Assembly (NCBI GenBank): GCA_030680415.1
Contig: JAUXVE010000063.1
Location: 1-64,000, forward strand
DNA: 64,000 nucleotides
Origin: Rubrivivax sp.
Lineage (GTDB): Bacteria > Pseudomonadota > Gammaproteobacteria > Burkholderiales > Burkholderiaceae_C
Direction: 5' to 3'
The notes beneath the pieces were generated by a model that had not been told where the DNA came from, ran no database searches, and saw only the letters and a program-made list of their open reading frames with translations. How positions within the stretch are numbered: position 1 is the stretch's first letter; each line of letters opens with the position of its first letter. Made by a program: the position numbers and the translations under genes. This document shows positions 52,472 to 62,607 of this stretch, piece by piece.

Positions 52472-53533
52472 ATGTTCGACGCCCTCCATCAAGCCGCCAA
52501 CGCCGCCCTCGGCCCCACGCTGTGGCTGGTGCTGTGGACCCTGGTGAAGATCGTCGCGGTGGTGCTGCCGCTGATGATCTGTGTCGCCTACCTCACGCTG
52601 TGGGAACGCAAGGGCATCGGCTACACGCAGATCCGGCTCGGCCCCAACCGCGTCGGCCCAGGCGGGTCGCTGCAGCCCATCGCCGATGCGGTGAAGCTGA
52701 TCTTCAAGGAGATCATCCGTCCGACGGCGGCCAGCAAGGGCCTGTTCTTCCTGGGACCGGTGATGACCATCATGCCGGCGCTGGCGGCCTGGGCGGTGGT
52801 GCCCTTCGGCCCCGAGACGGTACTGGCCGACGTCAACGCCGGCCTGCTGTTCCTGATGGCGATCACCTCGCTGGAGGTCTACGGCGTGATCATCGCCGGC
52901 TGGGCCAGCAACTCCAAGTACGCCTTCCTGGGCGCCTTGCGCGCCAGCGCGCAGATGGTCAGCTACGAGATCGCGATGGGCTTCTGCCTGGTCGTCGTGC
53001 TGATGGTCTCGGCGACCATGAACATGACCGAGATCGTCATGCTGCAGGGCCAGGGCCTGTTCGCCGACCGCGGCGTCGGCATCCTGTCCTGGAACTGGCT
53101 GCCACTGCTGCCGATCTTCGTCGTCTTCTTCATCGCCGGCCTGGCGGAAACCAACCGCCACCCCTTCGACGTCGTCGAAGGCGAATCGGAGATCGTCGCC
53201 GGCCACATGATCGAATACTCGGGCATGTCGTTCGCGATGTTCTTCCTGGCCGAATACGCGAACATGATCCTGGTCAGCACGCTGACCGTGCTGCTGTTCC
53301 TGGGCGGCTGGCTGCCGCCGCTGGGCTTGCTCGACTTCATCCCCGGCTGGATCTGGCTCGCCATCAAGGTCTTCGTGGTGGTCACGATGTTCCTGTGGGT
53401 GCGCGCCACCTTCCCGCGTTTCCGCTACGACCAGATCATGCGACTGGGCTGGAAGATCTTCATCCCGGTGACGCTGGTCTGGCTGGTCGTCGTCGGCCTG
53501 TGGATCCAGTCCCCGTTCAACATCTGGACGTGA
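52472..53533 (+). CDS. nuoH: NADH-quinone oxidoreductase subunit H
   Basis: 353 residues, eight or more transmembrane helices. It forms the membrane side of the quinone tunnel and the start of the first proton channel. [25 protein letters not shown] near residue 34 and [20 protein letters not shown] near 225 are conserved signatures with the charged residues of the E-channel. It begins five bases after nuoG. Confidence 0.97.
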   Translation: MFDALHQAANAALGPTLWLVLWTLVKIVAVVLPLMICVAYLTLWERKGIGYTQIRLGPNRVGPGGSLQPIADAVKLIFKEIIRPTAASKGLFFLGPVMTIMPALAAWAVVPFGPETVLADVNAGLLFLMAITSLEVYGVIIAGWASNSKYAFLGALRASAQMVSYEIAMGFCLVVVLMVSATMNMTEIVMLQGQGLFADRGVGILSWNWLPLLPIFVVFFIAGLAETNRHPFDVVEGESEIVAGHMIEYSGMSFAMFFLAEYANMILVSTLTVLLFLGGWLPPLGLLDFIPGWIWLAIKVFVVVTMFLWVRATFPRFRYDQIMRLGWKIFIPVTLVWLVVVGLWIQSPFNIWT

Positions 53534-53540
53534 GGTGACG

Positions 53541-54038
53541 ATGTCCACCTTCACCGCCATCAAGGATGTCTTCTCCAGCATGCTGCTGGTCGAACTGTTC
53601 AAGGGCATGAGGCTCACGGGCCGCTACTTCCTGGCCAAGAACATCACGATCCAGTTCCCGGAAGAGAAGACGCCGCTGTCGCCGCGCTTCCGCGGCCTGC
53701 ACGCGCTGCGCCGTTACGAGAACGGCGAAGAGCGCTGCATCGCCTGCAAGCTCTGCGAGGCGGTGTGCCCGGCGCTGGCCATCACCATCGAAAGCGAAGT
53801 GCGTGCCGACGGCAGCCGCCGCACCACGCGCTACGACATCGACCTCACGAAGTGCATCTTCTGCGGCTTCTGCGAGGAAAGCTGCCCGGTCGATTCGATC
53901 GTCGAGACGCACCACTTCGAATACCACGGCGAAAAGCGCGGCGACCTCTACTTCACCAAGGACATGCTGCTGGCGGTGGGTGACCGCTACGAGGCCGAGA
54001 TCGCCGCCAACCGCGCGGCCGACGCGAAGTACCGTTGA
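53541..54038 (+). CDS. nuoI: NADH-quinone oxidoreductase subunit I
   Basis: 165 residues. Two [4Fe-4S] clusters (N6a, N6b) are held by [13 protein letters not shown] and [13 protein letters not shown]. The N-terminal amphipathic helix lies on the membrane. ATG 53541 preceded by GAGGTG is preferred over the track's GTG at 53535. It passes electrons from NuoG toward NuoB. Confidence 0.97.
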   Translation: MSTFTAIKDVFSSMLLVELFKGMRLTGRYFLAKNITIQFPEEKTPLSPRFRGLHALRRYENGEERCIACKLCEAVCPALAITIESEVRADGSRRTTRYDIDLTKCIFCGFCEESCPVDSIVETHHFEYHGEKRGDLYFTKDMLLAVGDRYEAEIAANRAADAKYR

Positions 54039-54069
54039 CCGGCCTGCCGCCCCTGCGCGCCCACGACAC

Positions 54070-54696
54070 ATGACCACGATCACCGCTCTGTTCTACGTCT
54101 TCTCGACGGTGCTGCTGTTTGCCGCCTTCCGCGTCATCACGGCGCGCAGCACGGTGCACGCGGTGCTGTTCCTGGTGCTCGCGTTCTTCAGCGCCTCGTG
54201 CCTTTGGATGATGCTGCGCGCCGAGTTCCTGGCCATCACGCTGGTGCTGGTGTACGTGGGCGCGGTGATGGTGCTGTTCCTGTTCGTCGTCATGATGCTC
54301 GACATCAATGCCGACAGCTTCCGCGAGGGCTTCTGGAAGCACCTGCCGCTGGCCGGCCTGGTGGGCGCGGTGATCGCGCTGGAGATGGCGCTGGTGCTGA
54401 TGCGCGGCTTCCAGCTCGAGGCTCCGGCAGCCAGCGCGCGTGCGCTGGAGATGGGCAACACCAGGCTGCTGGGCATCGAGATCTACACCCAGTACCTCTA
54501 CCCGCTGCAACTGGCGGCGGTGCTGCTGCTGGTGGCCATCATCGCGGCCATCGCGCTGACGCTGCGCGGGCGCAAGGACAGCCGGCACATGGATCCGTCG
54601 CAGCAGGTGCGAGTGAAGCGCGCCGATCGCGTGCGCCTGGTGAAGATGGACGCGGTGGTTGAAACACCATCGAAGCAGGAAGGCCCCGCGCCATGA
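54070..54696 (+). CDS. nuoJ: NADH-quinone oxidoreductase subunit J
   Basis: 208 residues with five predicted transmembrane helices. It contains the family segment [26 protein letters not shown], whose pi-bulged helix is involved in coupling, and a charged C-terminal tail of about 40 residues that is longer than in E. coli. The start at 54070 lies 31 bases after nuoI; the stop overlaps the nuoK start. Confidence 0.95.
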   Translation: MTTITALFYVFSTVLLFAAFRVITARSTVHAVLFLVLAFFSASCLWMMLRAEFLAITLVLVYVGAVMVLFLFVVMMLDINADSFREGFWKHLPLAGLVGAVIALEMALVLMRGFQLEAPAASARALEMGNTRLLGIEIYTQYLYPLQLAAVLLLVAIIAAIALTLRGRKDSRHMDPSQQVRVKRADRVRLVKMDAVVETPSKQEGPAP

Positions 54697-55022
54697 GCCT
54701 CGGCCCCATCACGCTCGGCCACTACCTGTCGCTGGGCGGCATCCTGTTCGCCTTGTCGGTGATCGGCATCTTCCTGAACCGCCGCAACCTGATCGTGCTG
54801 CTGATGGCCATCGAGCTGATGCTGCTGGCCGTCAACCTGAACTTCGTCGCCTTCTCGCACTACCTGCCGCTGGAGGCCGACCGCATGGCCGGCCAGGTGT
54901 TCGTGTTCTTCATCCTCACCGTGGCCGCGGCCGAGTCGGCGATCGGCCTGGCGATCCTGGTCGTGCTGTTCCGCAGCCGGGCATCGATCAAGGTCGATGA
55001 ACTCGACGAGTTGAAAGGCTAG
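54693..55022 (+). CDS. nuoK: NADH-quinone oxidoreductase subunit K
   Basis: 109 residues, three transmembrane helices, related to MrpC. The conserved membrane Glu residues lie in [16 protein letters not shown] and [18 protein letters not shown] and are part of the proton path. It overlaps nuoJ by four bases and ends 7 bases before nuoL. Confidence 0.97.
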   Translation: MSLGPITLGHYLSLGGILFALSVIGIFLNRRNLIVLLMAIELMLLAVNLNFVAFSHYLPLEADRMAGQVFVFFILTVAAAESAIGLAILVVLFRSRASIKVDELDELKG

Positions 55023-55029
55023 CCCGGTC

Positions 55030-57051
55030 ATGGCCACCACGATCTCACTCGGGCTGCTGCTCACCGTGCCGCTGGCACCGCTGGCCGGCGCGCTCATCGC
55101 CGGGCTGGCCGGGCGCTGGGTCGGCCGCCGCGGCGCGCACTTCTTCACCATCCTGGGCGTGTTCATCGCCTTCGTCTGCTCTGCCATGGTGCTGTCGCAG
55201 GTGGCGGGGGGCGCGCGCTTCAACGGCACCGTCTACGAATGGATGGTGCTGGGCAAGCTGGTGATGGAGGTCGGCTTCCTCGTCGACGGCCTGACCGCGA
55301 TGATGATGGTGGTGGTGACCTTCGTCTCGCTGATGGTGCACGTCTACACCATCGGCTACATGGACGGCGACCCCGGCTACCAGCGCTTCTTCTCGTACAT
55401 CTCGCTATTCACCTTCAGCATGCTGATGCTGGTGATGAGCAACAACTTCCTGCAGCTGTTCTTCGGCTGGGAAGCGGTGGGGCTGGTGAGCTACCTGCTG
55501 ATCGGCTTCTGGTTCAGGAAGCCGACCGCGATCGCCGCCAACATGAAGGCCTTCATCGTCAACCGGGTCGGCGACTTCGGCTTCATCCTCGGCATCAGCC
55601 TCGTCGTCGCCTACGGCGGCACGCTGAACTACGCCGAGGCCTTCGCCAAGGCGCCCGAGCTGGCCAAGCTGACCTTCCCGGGCACCGACTGGATGCTGAT
55701 CACGGTGGCCTGCATCTGCCTGTTCATCGGCGCCATGGGCAAGAGCGCGCAGTTCCCGCTGCACGTCTGGCTGCCCGATTCGATGGAGGGCCCCACACCC
55801 ATCTCGGCGCTGATCCACGCCGCCACCATGGTCACTGCCGGCATCTTCATGGTGGCGCGCATGTCGCCGCTGTTCGAACTCTCGGACACCGCGCTCAACT
55901 TCGTCATGATCATCGGCGCCATCACCGCCCTTTTCATGGGCTTGCTGGGCATCATCCAGAACGACATCAAGCGCGTGGTGGCCTATTCCACGCTGAGTCA
56001 GCTCGGCTACATGACGGTGGCGCTGGGCGCCAGCGCGTATTCGGTGGCCGTGTTCCACCTCATGACGCACGCCTTCTTCAAGGCGCTGCTGTTCCTGGCA
56101 GCCGGCAGCGTGATCATCGGCATGCACCACGACCAGGACATCCGCAACATGGGCGGTCTGCGCAAGCACATGCCGATCACCTGGATCACGGCGCTGCTGG
56201 GCAGCCTGGCACTCATCGGCACGCCGCTGTTCGCGGGCTTCTACAGCAAGGACAGCATCATCCTGGCGGTCGAGGCGTCGAACCTGCCGGGCACGCCGTT
56301 CGCCGTCTTCGCGGTGGTGGCCGGCGTCTTCGTGACAGCCTTCTATTCCTTCCGCATGTTCTTCCTGGTCTTCCATGGCGAGGAACGTTTCCACCACAAG
56401 CCGCACCCGCCGCAAGACGCGCATGCGCACGACGACAACGGCGACGATCACGACGCCACGCCGCACGAGTCCCCCTGGGTCGTCACCGCGCCGCTGATCC
56501 TGCTCGCCGTGCCTTCGGTGCTGATCGGGTTCCTCGCCATCCAGCCGATGCTGTTCGGCGAATTCATGAAGGACTCGATCTTCGTCGACACGGTCAGGCA
56601 TCCGGCGATGAAGGAACTCGCCGCGCAGTTCCACGGCGCCGCGGCGATGGCGCTGCACGGACTGCAGACGCTGCCGTTCTGGCTGGCGCTGGCGGGCGTG
56701 GTCACGGCCTGGTGGTTCTATCTCAAGCAGCCGGCGATTCCGGCCGCCATCGCGCGCACCTTCAGCCCCGTGGTGCGCGTGCTCGAGAACAAGTACTACC
56801 TCGACTGGTTCAACGAACACGTGCTGGCCGCCGGTGCGCGGCTCGTCGGCACCGGCCTGTGGAAGGGTGGCGACGTGGCGATGATCGACGGCGCCATCAA
56901 CGGCAGCGCCAACGCCGTGGGCGGGCTGGCCGGCGTGCTGCGCCAGTTCCAGAGCGGCCGCCTGTACCAGTACGCGCTGGTCATGCTGCTGGGCATCTTC
57001 GGCCTGCTGACCTGGCGGCTGTGGCCCTACTTCAGCGGCCTCATGCGCTGA
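55030..57051 (+). CDS. nuoL: NADH-quinone oxidoreductase subunit L
   Basis: 673 residues, an antiporter-like proton pump with about 16 helices and a long lateral helix at the C-terminus. LFFGWEAVGLVSYLLIGFW contains the key membrane Glu and FPLHVWLPDSMEGPTPISALIHAATMV the Lys/His region; IQNDIKRVVAYSTLSQLGYM follows. Between residues about 452 and 481 is a hydrophilic His/Asp-rich loop (HHKPHPPQDAHAHDDNGDDH) that is not in E. coli NuoL. It starts 7 bases after nuoK. Confidence 0.97.
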   Translation: MATTISLGLLLTVPLAPLAGALIAGLAGRWVGRRGAHFFTILGVFIAFVCSAMVLSQVAGGARFNGTVYEWMVLGKLVMEVGFLVDGLTAMMMVVVTFVSLMVHVYTIGYMDGDPGYQRFFSYISLFTFSMLMLVMSNNFLQLFFGWEAVGLVSYLLIGFWFRKPTAIAANMKAFIVNRVGDFGFILGISLVVAYGGTLNYAEAFAKAPELAKLTFPGTDWMLITVACICLFIGAMGKSAQFPLHVWLPDSMEGPTPISALIHAATMVTAGIFMVARMSPLFELSDTALNFVMIIGAITALFMGLLGIIQNDIKRVVAYSTLSQLGYMTVALGASAYSVAVFHLMTHAFFKALLFLAAGSVIIGMHHDQDIRNMGGLRKHMPITWITALLGSLALIGTPLFAGFYSKDSIILAVEASNLPGTPFAVFAVVAGVFVTAFYSFRMFFLVFHGEERFHHKPHPPQDAHAHDDNGDDHDATPHESPWVVTAPLILLAVPSVLIGFLAIQPMLFGEFMKDSIFVDTVRHPAMKELAAQFHGAAAMALHGLQTLPFWLALAGVVTAWWFYLKQPAIPAAIARTFSPVVRVLENKYYLDWFNEHVLAAGARLVGTGLWKGGDVAMIDGAINGSANAVGGLAGVLRQFQSGRLYQYALVMLLGIFGLLTWRLWPYFSGLMR

Positions 57052-57092
57052 GGGCGGGCGCCGAACATGCAAGAAGAACAAGAGGGAACACG

Positions 57093-58568
57093 ATGGGTCT
57101 GCTGAGCGTCGCGATCTGGCTGCCGATCGCCTTCGGCGTGCTGCTGCTCGCCGTCGGCCGCGACGACCACGCCGCTCCGGTGCGCGCCATCGCCTTGATC
57201 GGCGCGCTGGCGTCGCTGCTCGCCACCTTGCCCCTGGTCACCGGTTTCGACCGCGGCACCGCCAACATGCAGTTCGTCGAGAAGCTGCCGTGGATCGAGC
57301 GCTTCAACCTGCACTACCACCTCGGTGTCGACGGCCTGTCGCTGTGGTTCGTGCCGCTCACCGCCTTCATCACCGTGATCGTGGTCATCGCCGCCTGGGC
57401 AGTGGTGACCGATCGTGTGGCGCAGTACATGGGCGCCTTCCTGATCCTGTCGGGGCTGATGATCGGCGTCTTCTGTGCCCTCGACGGCATGCTGTTCTAC
57501 GTCTTCTTCGAGGCCACGCTGCTGCCGATGTACATCATCATCGGCGTCTGGGGCGGGCCCAAGCGCGTCTACGCCGCGTTCAAATTCTTCCTTTACACGC
57601 TGCTGGGCTCGCTGCTGATGCTGGTGGCGCTGGTCTACCTGTACTTCAAGAGCGGCGGCAGCTTCGACATCCTGACCTGGCACAAGCTGCCGCTGCCGAT
57701 GAACGCGCAGACGCTGCTGTTCTTCGCCTTCTTCGCCGCCTTCTCGGTCAAGGTGCCGATGTGGCCGGTGCACACCTGGCTGCCCGACGCGCACGTCGAG
57801 GCGCCCACCGGCGGCTCGGTGGTGCTGGCGGCCATCATGCTCAAGCTGGGCGCCTACGGCTTCCTGCGCTTCTCGATGCCGATCACGCCCGACGCCGCGC
57901 GTGAATACGACTGGGTCATCATCGGCCTGAGCCTGACCGCGGTGCTCTACATCGGCCTCGTGGCGCTGGTGCAGCGCGACATGAAGAAGCTGGTGGCCTA
58001 CAGCTCGATCGTGCACATGGGCTTCGTGACGCTGGGCTTCTTCATCTTCAACCCGCTCGGCGTGGCCGGCGGCATCGTGCAGATGATCAGCCACGGCTTC
58101 GTCTCGGGCGCCATGTTCCTGTGCATCGGCGTGCTCTACGACCGCGTGCACAGCCGCGAGATCGCGTCGTATGGCGGCGTGGCCAACACGATGCCGCGCT
58201 TCGCCGCCTTCGCGGTGCTGTTCGCGATGGCCAACGCCGGTCTGCCGGGCACCGCCGGTTTCGTCGGCGAATGGATGGTCATCCTGGGCGCCGTGCAATA
58301 CAACTTCTGGATCGCCGCGCTGGCGGCCACGACGCTGGTCTTCGGTGCCGCGTACACGCTGTGGATGGTCAAGCGGGTGTACTTCGGCGCTGTCGCCAAC
58401 GACGATGTGCGGCAGCTCTCCGACATCAACGGGCGCGAGTTCCTGATGCTGTCGCTGCTGGCCGTGGCCGTACTGGCCATGGGCCTGTATCCCAAGCCCT
58501 TCACCGACGTCATGAACGTCTCGGTGACCGAGTTGCTGCGGCACGTGGCCGTGCCCAAGCTGAACTGA
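57093..58568 (+). CDS. nuoM: NADH-quinone oxidoreductase subunit M
   Basis: 491 residues, the second antiporter-like proton pump, about 14 helices. YVFFEATLLPMYIIIGVWGG has the conserved Glu, VKVPMWPVHTWLPDAHVEAP the Lys/His motif, and VQRDMKKLVAYSSIVHMGFV the core helix. ATG 57093 has an AGAGGG site upstream; the track merges it with another frame. It follows nuoL by 41 bases. Confidence 0.97.
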   Translation: MGLLSVAIWLPIAFGVLLLAVGRDDHAAPVRAIALIGALASLLATLPLVTGFDRGTANMQFVEKLPWIERFNLHYHLGVDGLSLWFVPLTAFITVIVVIAAWAVVTDRVAQYMGAFLILSGLMIGVFCALDGMLFYVFFEATLLPMYIIIGVWGGPKRVYAAFKFFLYTLLGSLLMLVALVYLYFKSGGSFDILTWHKLPLPMNAQTLLFFAFFAAFSVKVPMWPVHTWLPDAHVEAPTGGSVVLAAIMLKLGAYGFLRFSMPITPDAAREYDWVIIGLSLTAVLYIGLVALVQRDMKKLVAYSSIVHMGFVTLGFFIFNPLGVAGGIVQMISHGFVSGAMFLCIGVLYDRVHSREIASYGGVANTMPRFAAFAVLFAMANAGLPGTAGFVGEWMVILGAVQYNFWIAALAATTLVFGAAYTLWMVKRVYFGAVANDDVRQLSDINGREFLMLSLLAVAVLAMGLYPKPFTDVMNVSVTELLRHVAVPKLN

Positions 58569-58592
58569 CGGCCACCCGCGAAGAACAAGATC

Positions 58593-60074
58593 ATGACTGC
58601 TATGAACTGGCCCGTCGTCGTCCCCGAGATCTGGCTGCTGGCCATGGCCTGCGTGGTGCTGCTGGCCGACCTCTTCATCACCGACGCCGAGCGCCGGGCG
58701 ACCTTCTGGCTGACGCAGTTCACGGTGGCCGTGTTCGCCGCCCTGCACCTCGCCTACTACAACGCCGGGGCCACGGCCTACGGCATGAAGGGCCTCGTCG
58801 TCGTCGACCCGATGGGCCACCTGCTGGCCTTCTTCGCCGCACTGGCGGTGCTGGTGACGCTGGCGTACGCGCGCCCGACGCTGGCCGCGCGCGACATGGC
58901 CAAGGGCGAGTTCTACACGCTGACGCTGTTCGTGCTGCTGGGCATCTCGGTGATGTGCTCGGCCAACCACTTCCTCGTCGTCTACCTCGGCCTGGAGCTG
59001 ATGAGCCTGTCGCTGTACGCGCTGACGGCGCTGCGCCGCGACCACGCCGTGGCCACCGAGGCGGCGATGAAGTACTTCGTGCTCGGCGCGCTGGCCAGCG
59101 GCTTCCTGCTCTACGGGCTGAGCATGATGTACGGCGCCACCGGCTCGCTGGAGATCCCGCGCGTCTTCGAGCAGATCGCCACCGGCCGCATCAACAACGA
59201 GGTGCTGGTGTTCGGCCTCGTCTTCGTCGTCGCCGGGCTGGCCTTCAAGCTCGGCGCGGCGCCGTTCCACATGTGGGTGCCCGACGTCTACCAGGGCGCG
59301 CCCACCGCGGTGACGCTGCTCATCGGCGGCGCACCCAAGTTCGCGGCCTTCGCGATCACGATCCGCCTGCTCGTCGAGGGCATGCTGGGCCTGGCGGTGG
59401 ACTGGCAGCAGATGTTCATGGTGCTCGCCGTGGCCTCGCTGGCGGTGGGCAACATCGCGGCCATCGCGCAGCGCAACCTCAAGCGCATGCTGGCCTACAG
59501 CACCATCGCGCAGATGGGCTTCGTCGTGCTGGGGCTGAGCGCCGGGGTCGTCAGCGGCAACACGCTGTCGGCGGCCAACGCCTACAGCTCGGCGATGTTC
59601 TACATGGTGAGCTACGTGTTCACGACGCTGGGCACCTTCGGGCTCGTCATGGTCTTGTCGCGCCAGGGCTTCGAAAGCGAGGAGATCGACGACCTCGCCG
59701 GCCTGTCGCGCCGCAGCCCGTGGGTCGCCGGCGTGATGACCGTCTTCATGTTCTCGCTCGCCGGCGTGCCGCCGATGCTGGGCTTCTTCGCCAAGCTGTC
59801 GGTGATCCAGGCCCTGGTCAGCACCAACGTCACGCTGTACATCGTGCTGGCCGTGGTGGCGGTGCTGTTCTCGCTCGTCGGCGCCTTCTACTACCTGCGC
59901 GTGGTCAAGGTGATGTGGTTCGACGAGCCGGTGCAGACCGCCGCCGTGCAGCGCTCGCAAGGCGTGGCCGCGCTGCTGGCTGCCAACGGGCTGGCGGTGC
60001 TGATCCTGGGGCCATTCTCCGGCGGGCTGATGGCGATGTGCCGCGACGCCATCGTCAGGACGCTGGCGACCTGA
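58593..60074 (+). CDS. nuoN: NADH-quinone oxidoreductase subunit N
   Basis: 493 residues, the third antiporter-like pump. VYLGLELMSLSLYALTAL contains the membrane Glu, KLGAAPFHMWVPDVYQGAPT the proton-path Lys/His, and IAQRNLKRMLAYSTIAQMGFV the conserved helix. It is the last nuo gene; ATG 58602 is an alternative start. The Nudix gene begins five bases after its stop. Confidence 0.96.
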   Translation: MTAMNWPVVVPEIWLLAMACVVLLADLFITDAERRATFWLTQFTVAVFAALHLAYYNAGATAYGMKGLVVVDPMGHLLAFFAALAVLVTLAYARPTLAARDMAKGEFYTLTLFVLLGISVMCSANHFLVVYLGLELMSLSLYALTALRRDHAVATEAAMKYFVLGALASGFLLYGLSMMYGATGSLEIPRVFEQIATGRINNEVLVFGLVFVVAGLAFKLGAAPFHMWVPDVYQGAPTAVTLLIGGAPKFAAFAITIRLLVEGMLGLAVDWQQMFMVLAVASLAVGNIAAIAQRNLKRMLAYSTIAQMGFVVLGLSAGVVSGNTLSAANAYSSAMFYMVSYVFTTLGTFGLVMVLSRQGFESEEIDDLAGLSRRSPWVAGVMTVFMFSLAGVPPMLGFFAKLSVIQALVSTNVTLYIVLAVVAVLFSLVGAFYYLRVVKVMWFDEPVQTAAVQRSQGVAALLAANGLAVLILGPFSGGLMAMCRDAIVRTLAT

Positions 60075-60079
60075 ACCCC

Positions 60080-60679
60080 GTGAACGAAGAAGCCGAAGTG
60101 CACCTGCTCGAACGCCGCGTCGGCGGCACCACGCTGCTCAGCGGCGGCTTCCTCGAAGTGCGTCGCGACGACGTGCTGCTGCCCGACGGCAGTGCAGCCA
60201 CGCGTGAATACATCCTGCACCCGGGCGCGGTGGCGGTGGTTCCCGTGCTCGACGACGGGCGGCTGGTGCTGGTGCGCCAGTACCGCTACCCGGTGGCCAA
60301 GGTGTTGCTCGAGTGGCCCGCCGGCAAGCGTGACGACGGCGAGGCGACGCTGGCCTGCGCCATGCGCGAGCTGCAGGAGGAAACCGGCTACACGGCGCGC
60401 GAATGGGCCTACGGCGGCGAGATCCACAACGCCGCGGCGTATTCCAGCGAGAGCATCTGGATCTGGTTCGCGCGCGGCCTGGTGGCCGGCCCGCAGCGCC
60501 TGGACAGCGGCGAGTTCGTCGAGATGGTGGTGCTGAGCGAGGCCGAACTCGACGCCGTCGCCAGCCGCGGCGAACTGCCAGACGTGAAGACGATCATCGG
60601 CCTGCAATGGCTGCAGCGCTGGCGCGCCGGCACGCGTGAACTGGCCTGGCACGGTGCGTCGCAGGCCGCCGCTCTATGA
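60080..60679 (+). CDS. Nudix hydrolase, ADP-ribose pyrophosphatase type
   Basis: 199 residues from GTG 60080. The Nudix box G-x5-E-x7-R-E-x2-E-E-x-G reads GKRDDGEATLACAMRELQEETGY near residue 95, which would bind the catalytic magnesium. The preceding AVAVVPVLDDGRLVLVRQYRYPVAKVLLEWPAG is the ADP-ribose-pyrophosphatase-like entry. It may clear ADP-ribose made from NAD turnover, fitting its place behind the NADH dehydrogenase operon, but the substrate is inferred. It precedes the DUF1178 gene by 10 bases. Confidence 0.9.
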   Translation: MNEEAEVHLLERRVGGTTLLSGGFLEVRRDDVLLPDGSAATREYILHPGAVAVVPVLDDGRLVLVRQYRYPVAKVLLEWPAGKRDDGEATLACAMRELQEETGYTAREWAYGGEIHNAAAYSSESIWIWFARGLVAGPQRLDSGEFVEMVVLSEAELDAVASRGELPDVKTIIGLQWLQRWRAGTRELAWHGASQAAAL

Positions 60680-60689
60680 TGAGGGCACC

Positions 60690-61151
60690 ATGAAAGTGCT
60701 CAACCTGCGCTGCGCCAACGGCCACGGCTTCGAGGGCTGGTTTGCGTCCGACGAAGACTTTATGGGCCAGAACGGCCGCGGCGCGGTCGAATGCCCGTTG
60801 TGTGCCGACAAGGTGGTCACGCGTTTGCCGGCGGCGCCGCGGCTGAACCTGTCGGGCGCGCGCGAGCCGCAACCGCAGCCCACGCCCGCGCCCACGCCCA
60901 CGCCCACGGTCGATGCGCGGCCGGCCGACCTGCAGGCCGCCTGGCTGCAGACCGTGCGTCACCTGATGGCGAACACCGAAGACGTGGGCGAGCGTTTTGC
61001 CGAAGAGGCGCGCCGCATCCATTACGGCGAACAGCCTCAGCGTGGCATCCGCGGCCAGGCCACGTCAGAGCAACGCCACGCGCTGCTGGAAGAGGGCATC
61101 GAGACGATGTCGATCCCGGTGCCGGCGGCCCTCAAGGGCCCGATTCAGTAG
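60690..61151 (+). CDS. DUF1178 family protein
   Basis: 153 residues. The N-terminus KVLNLRCANGHGFEGWFASDEDF and CPLCADK hold a possible four-Cys zinc site (C-x-x-G-H and C-x-x-C). A Pro/Thr-rich linker (about 16 residues, P-T-P repeats) leads to a helical C-terminal part with VRHLMANTEDVGERFAEEARRIHYGE, the DUF1178 signature. The function is unknown. It is usually found downstream of nuoN and the Nudix gene in betaproteobacteria. Confidence 0.92.
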   Translation: MKVLNLRCANGHGFEGWFASDEDFMGQNGRGAVECPLCADKVVTRLPAAPRLNLSGAREPQPQPTPAPTPTPTVDARPADLQAAWLQTVRHLMANTEDVGERFAEEARRIHYGEQPQRGIRGQATSEQRHALLEEGIETMSIPVPAALKGPIQ

Positions 61152-61187
61152 TCCGGGAACAGCCGCGGCGCCGCTCCTGCAAGCCCG

Positions 61188-62597
61188 CTACAGCACGCGC
61201 CCCGGGTTCATGATCCCCAGCGGGTCGAGCGCGGCCTTGACGGCGCGCATCATCTGCAGCGCCACCGGCGACTTGCGCAGCGCCAGTTCGTCGCGCTTGA
61301 GCGCGCCGATGCCGTGTTCGGCCGAGAACGAGCCGCCGTACGGCGCCAGCGCGTCGAAGACCAAGGTGTTGATGGCGTGTTCGTGCTCGTCCAGGAAACG
61401 CTGGTTGTCGGTACCGGGCGGAGCCTGTACGTTGTAGTGCAGGTTGCCGTCGCCCAGATGGCCGAAGTTGACCAGGCGCACGCCGGGAAAACGCTGCTTC
61501 AACGACGCGTCGGTGCCGGCGACGAAGGCCGGGATGGCCGACACAGGCAGCGAGATGTCGTGCTTGACGTTCAGGCCCTCCTCGGCCTGCGCCAGCGGGA
61601 TAGCCTCACGCAGCTGCCACAGGGCCTGCGACTGCGCCAGGCTCGCGGCGACCACGGCGTCACTGACGACGCCGGCTTCCAGCGCCGCACCCAGGAGCGA
61701 CTCGAAACGCGCGCGGGCCGGCGCTTCGCCTTCGGTGTCGCTGTGCTCCAGCAACACGGTCCAGGGCGCGGCGGGCAGCGGCTGCGGCAGGGCCGGAAAG
61801 TGGCGCGCCACGAGGTCCAGCGCAAGGCGGCCCATGACCTCGAAGCCGGTCAGCCCGGCGCCCAGGCGTGAGCGCGCCAACTTCAGCAGCGCCACGCACT
61901 GCGCCAGGTCGTCGCAGGCCGCCAGCGCCGTGCCGCTGGCTGCCGGCAGCGGCGCCAGCTTCATCGTCGCCGCGGTGATGATGCCCAGCGTGCCTTCGCT
62001 GCCGATCATCAGGTTGCGCAGGTCGTAGCCTGTGTTGTCCTTGCGCAGGCCGCTCAGGCCGTCCCAGACGTCGCCGGCGGCGGTCACGACCTCGAGCCCC
62101 AGGCACAAGTCGCGCGCATTGCCCCAGCGCAGCACCTGCGTGCCGCCGGCGTTGGTGGCCAGGTTGCCGCCGATGGTGCAGCTGCCCTCGGCGGCCAGGC
62201 TCAGTGGCAGCAGCAGGCCGCGCGCGCGTGCCGCCTCCTGCAGCGTTTGCAGCACGCAGCCGGCTTCGGCGCTGAGCGTGAGGTTGGCATCGTCGATGGC
62301 GCGAATGCGGTTCATGCGCTGCAGGCTCAGCAGCACCTGCGTGCCGCTGGCGTCGGGCACGCCGCCGCCCACCAGGCCGGTGTTGCCGCCCTGCGGCACC
62401 ACGGACACACGCGCTGCGGCGCAGCTGCGCACCACTGCGGCCACTTCCGCGGTGCTGCCCGGCCGCACCACGGCCAGCGCCCGGCCGCGCCAGCGGCGGC
62501 GCCAGTCCAGCTCCCAGGCCGAGAGGTCGCCCTCGCTGAGCACGTTCGCCGCACCGACGGCACCGCGCAGCGTTTCCAGCAGGTTCGAAGCCGCCAT
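61188..62597 (-). CDS. FAD-linked oxidase (D-lactate / D-2-hydroxyglutarate dehydrogenase type)
   Basis: 469 residues. The FAD-binding domain (PCMH fold) shows VVRPGSTAEVAAVVRSCAAARVSVVPQGGNTGLVGG and GGNLATNAGGTQVLRWGNARDLCLGLEVV. The C-terminal cap contains VNFGHLGDGNLHYNV (substrate and metal-binding His) and SFSAEHGIGALKRDEL. Such enzymes oxidise D-2-hydroxyacids and pass electrons to a quinone or electron-transfer protein. I use ATG 62597; the track's 62630 adds an Arg/Pro-rich stretch. The exact acid is unknown. It lies after the DUF2069 gene on the minus strand. Confidence 0.9.
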   Translation of the reverse strand: MAASNLLETLRGAVGAANVLSEGDLSAWELDWRRRWRGRALAVVRPGSTAEVAAVVRSCAAARVSVVPQGGNTGLVGGGVPDASGTQVLLSLQRMNRIRAIDDANLTLSAEAGCVLQTLQEAARARGLLLPLSLAAEGSCTIGGNLATNAGGTQVLRWGNARDLCLGLEVVTAAGDVWDGLSGLRKDNTGYDLRNLMIGSEGTLGIITAATMKLAPLPAASGTALAACDDLAQCVALLKLARSRLGAGLTGFEVMGRLALDLVARHFPALPQPLPAAPWTVLLEHSDTEGEAPARARFESLLGAALEAGVVSDAVVAASLAQSQALWQLREAIPLAQAEEGLNVKHDISLPVSAIPAFVAGTDASLKQRFPGVRLVNFGHLGDGNLHYNVQAPPGTDNQRFLDEHEHAINTLVFDALAPYGGSFSAEHGIGALKRDELALRKSPVALQMMRAVKAALDPLGIMNPGRVL

Positions 62598-62607
62598 CCG
62601 CCCGGCC

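Noticed and set aside
57027-59960. A 977-residue minus-strand frame rich in His, Gln and Glu
   Set aside because: It is the shadow of nuoM and nuoN, which are full-length and well conserved on the plus strand.
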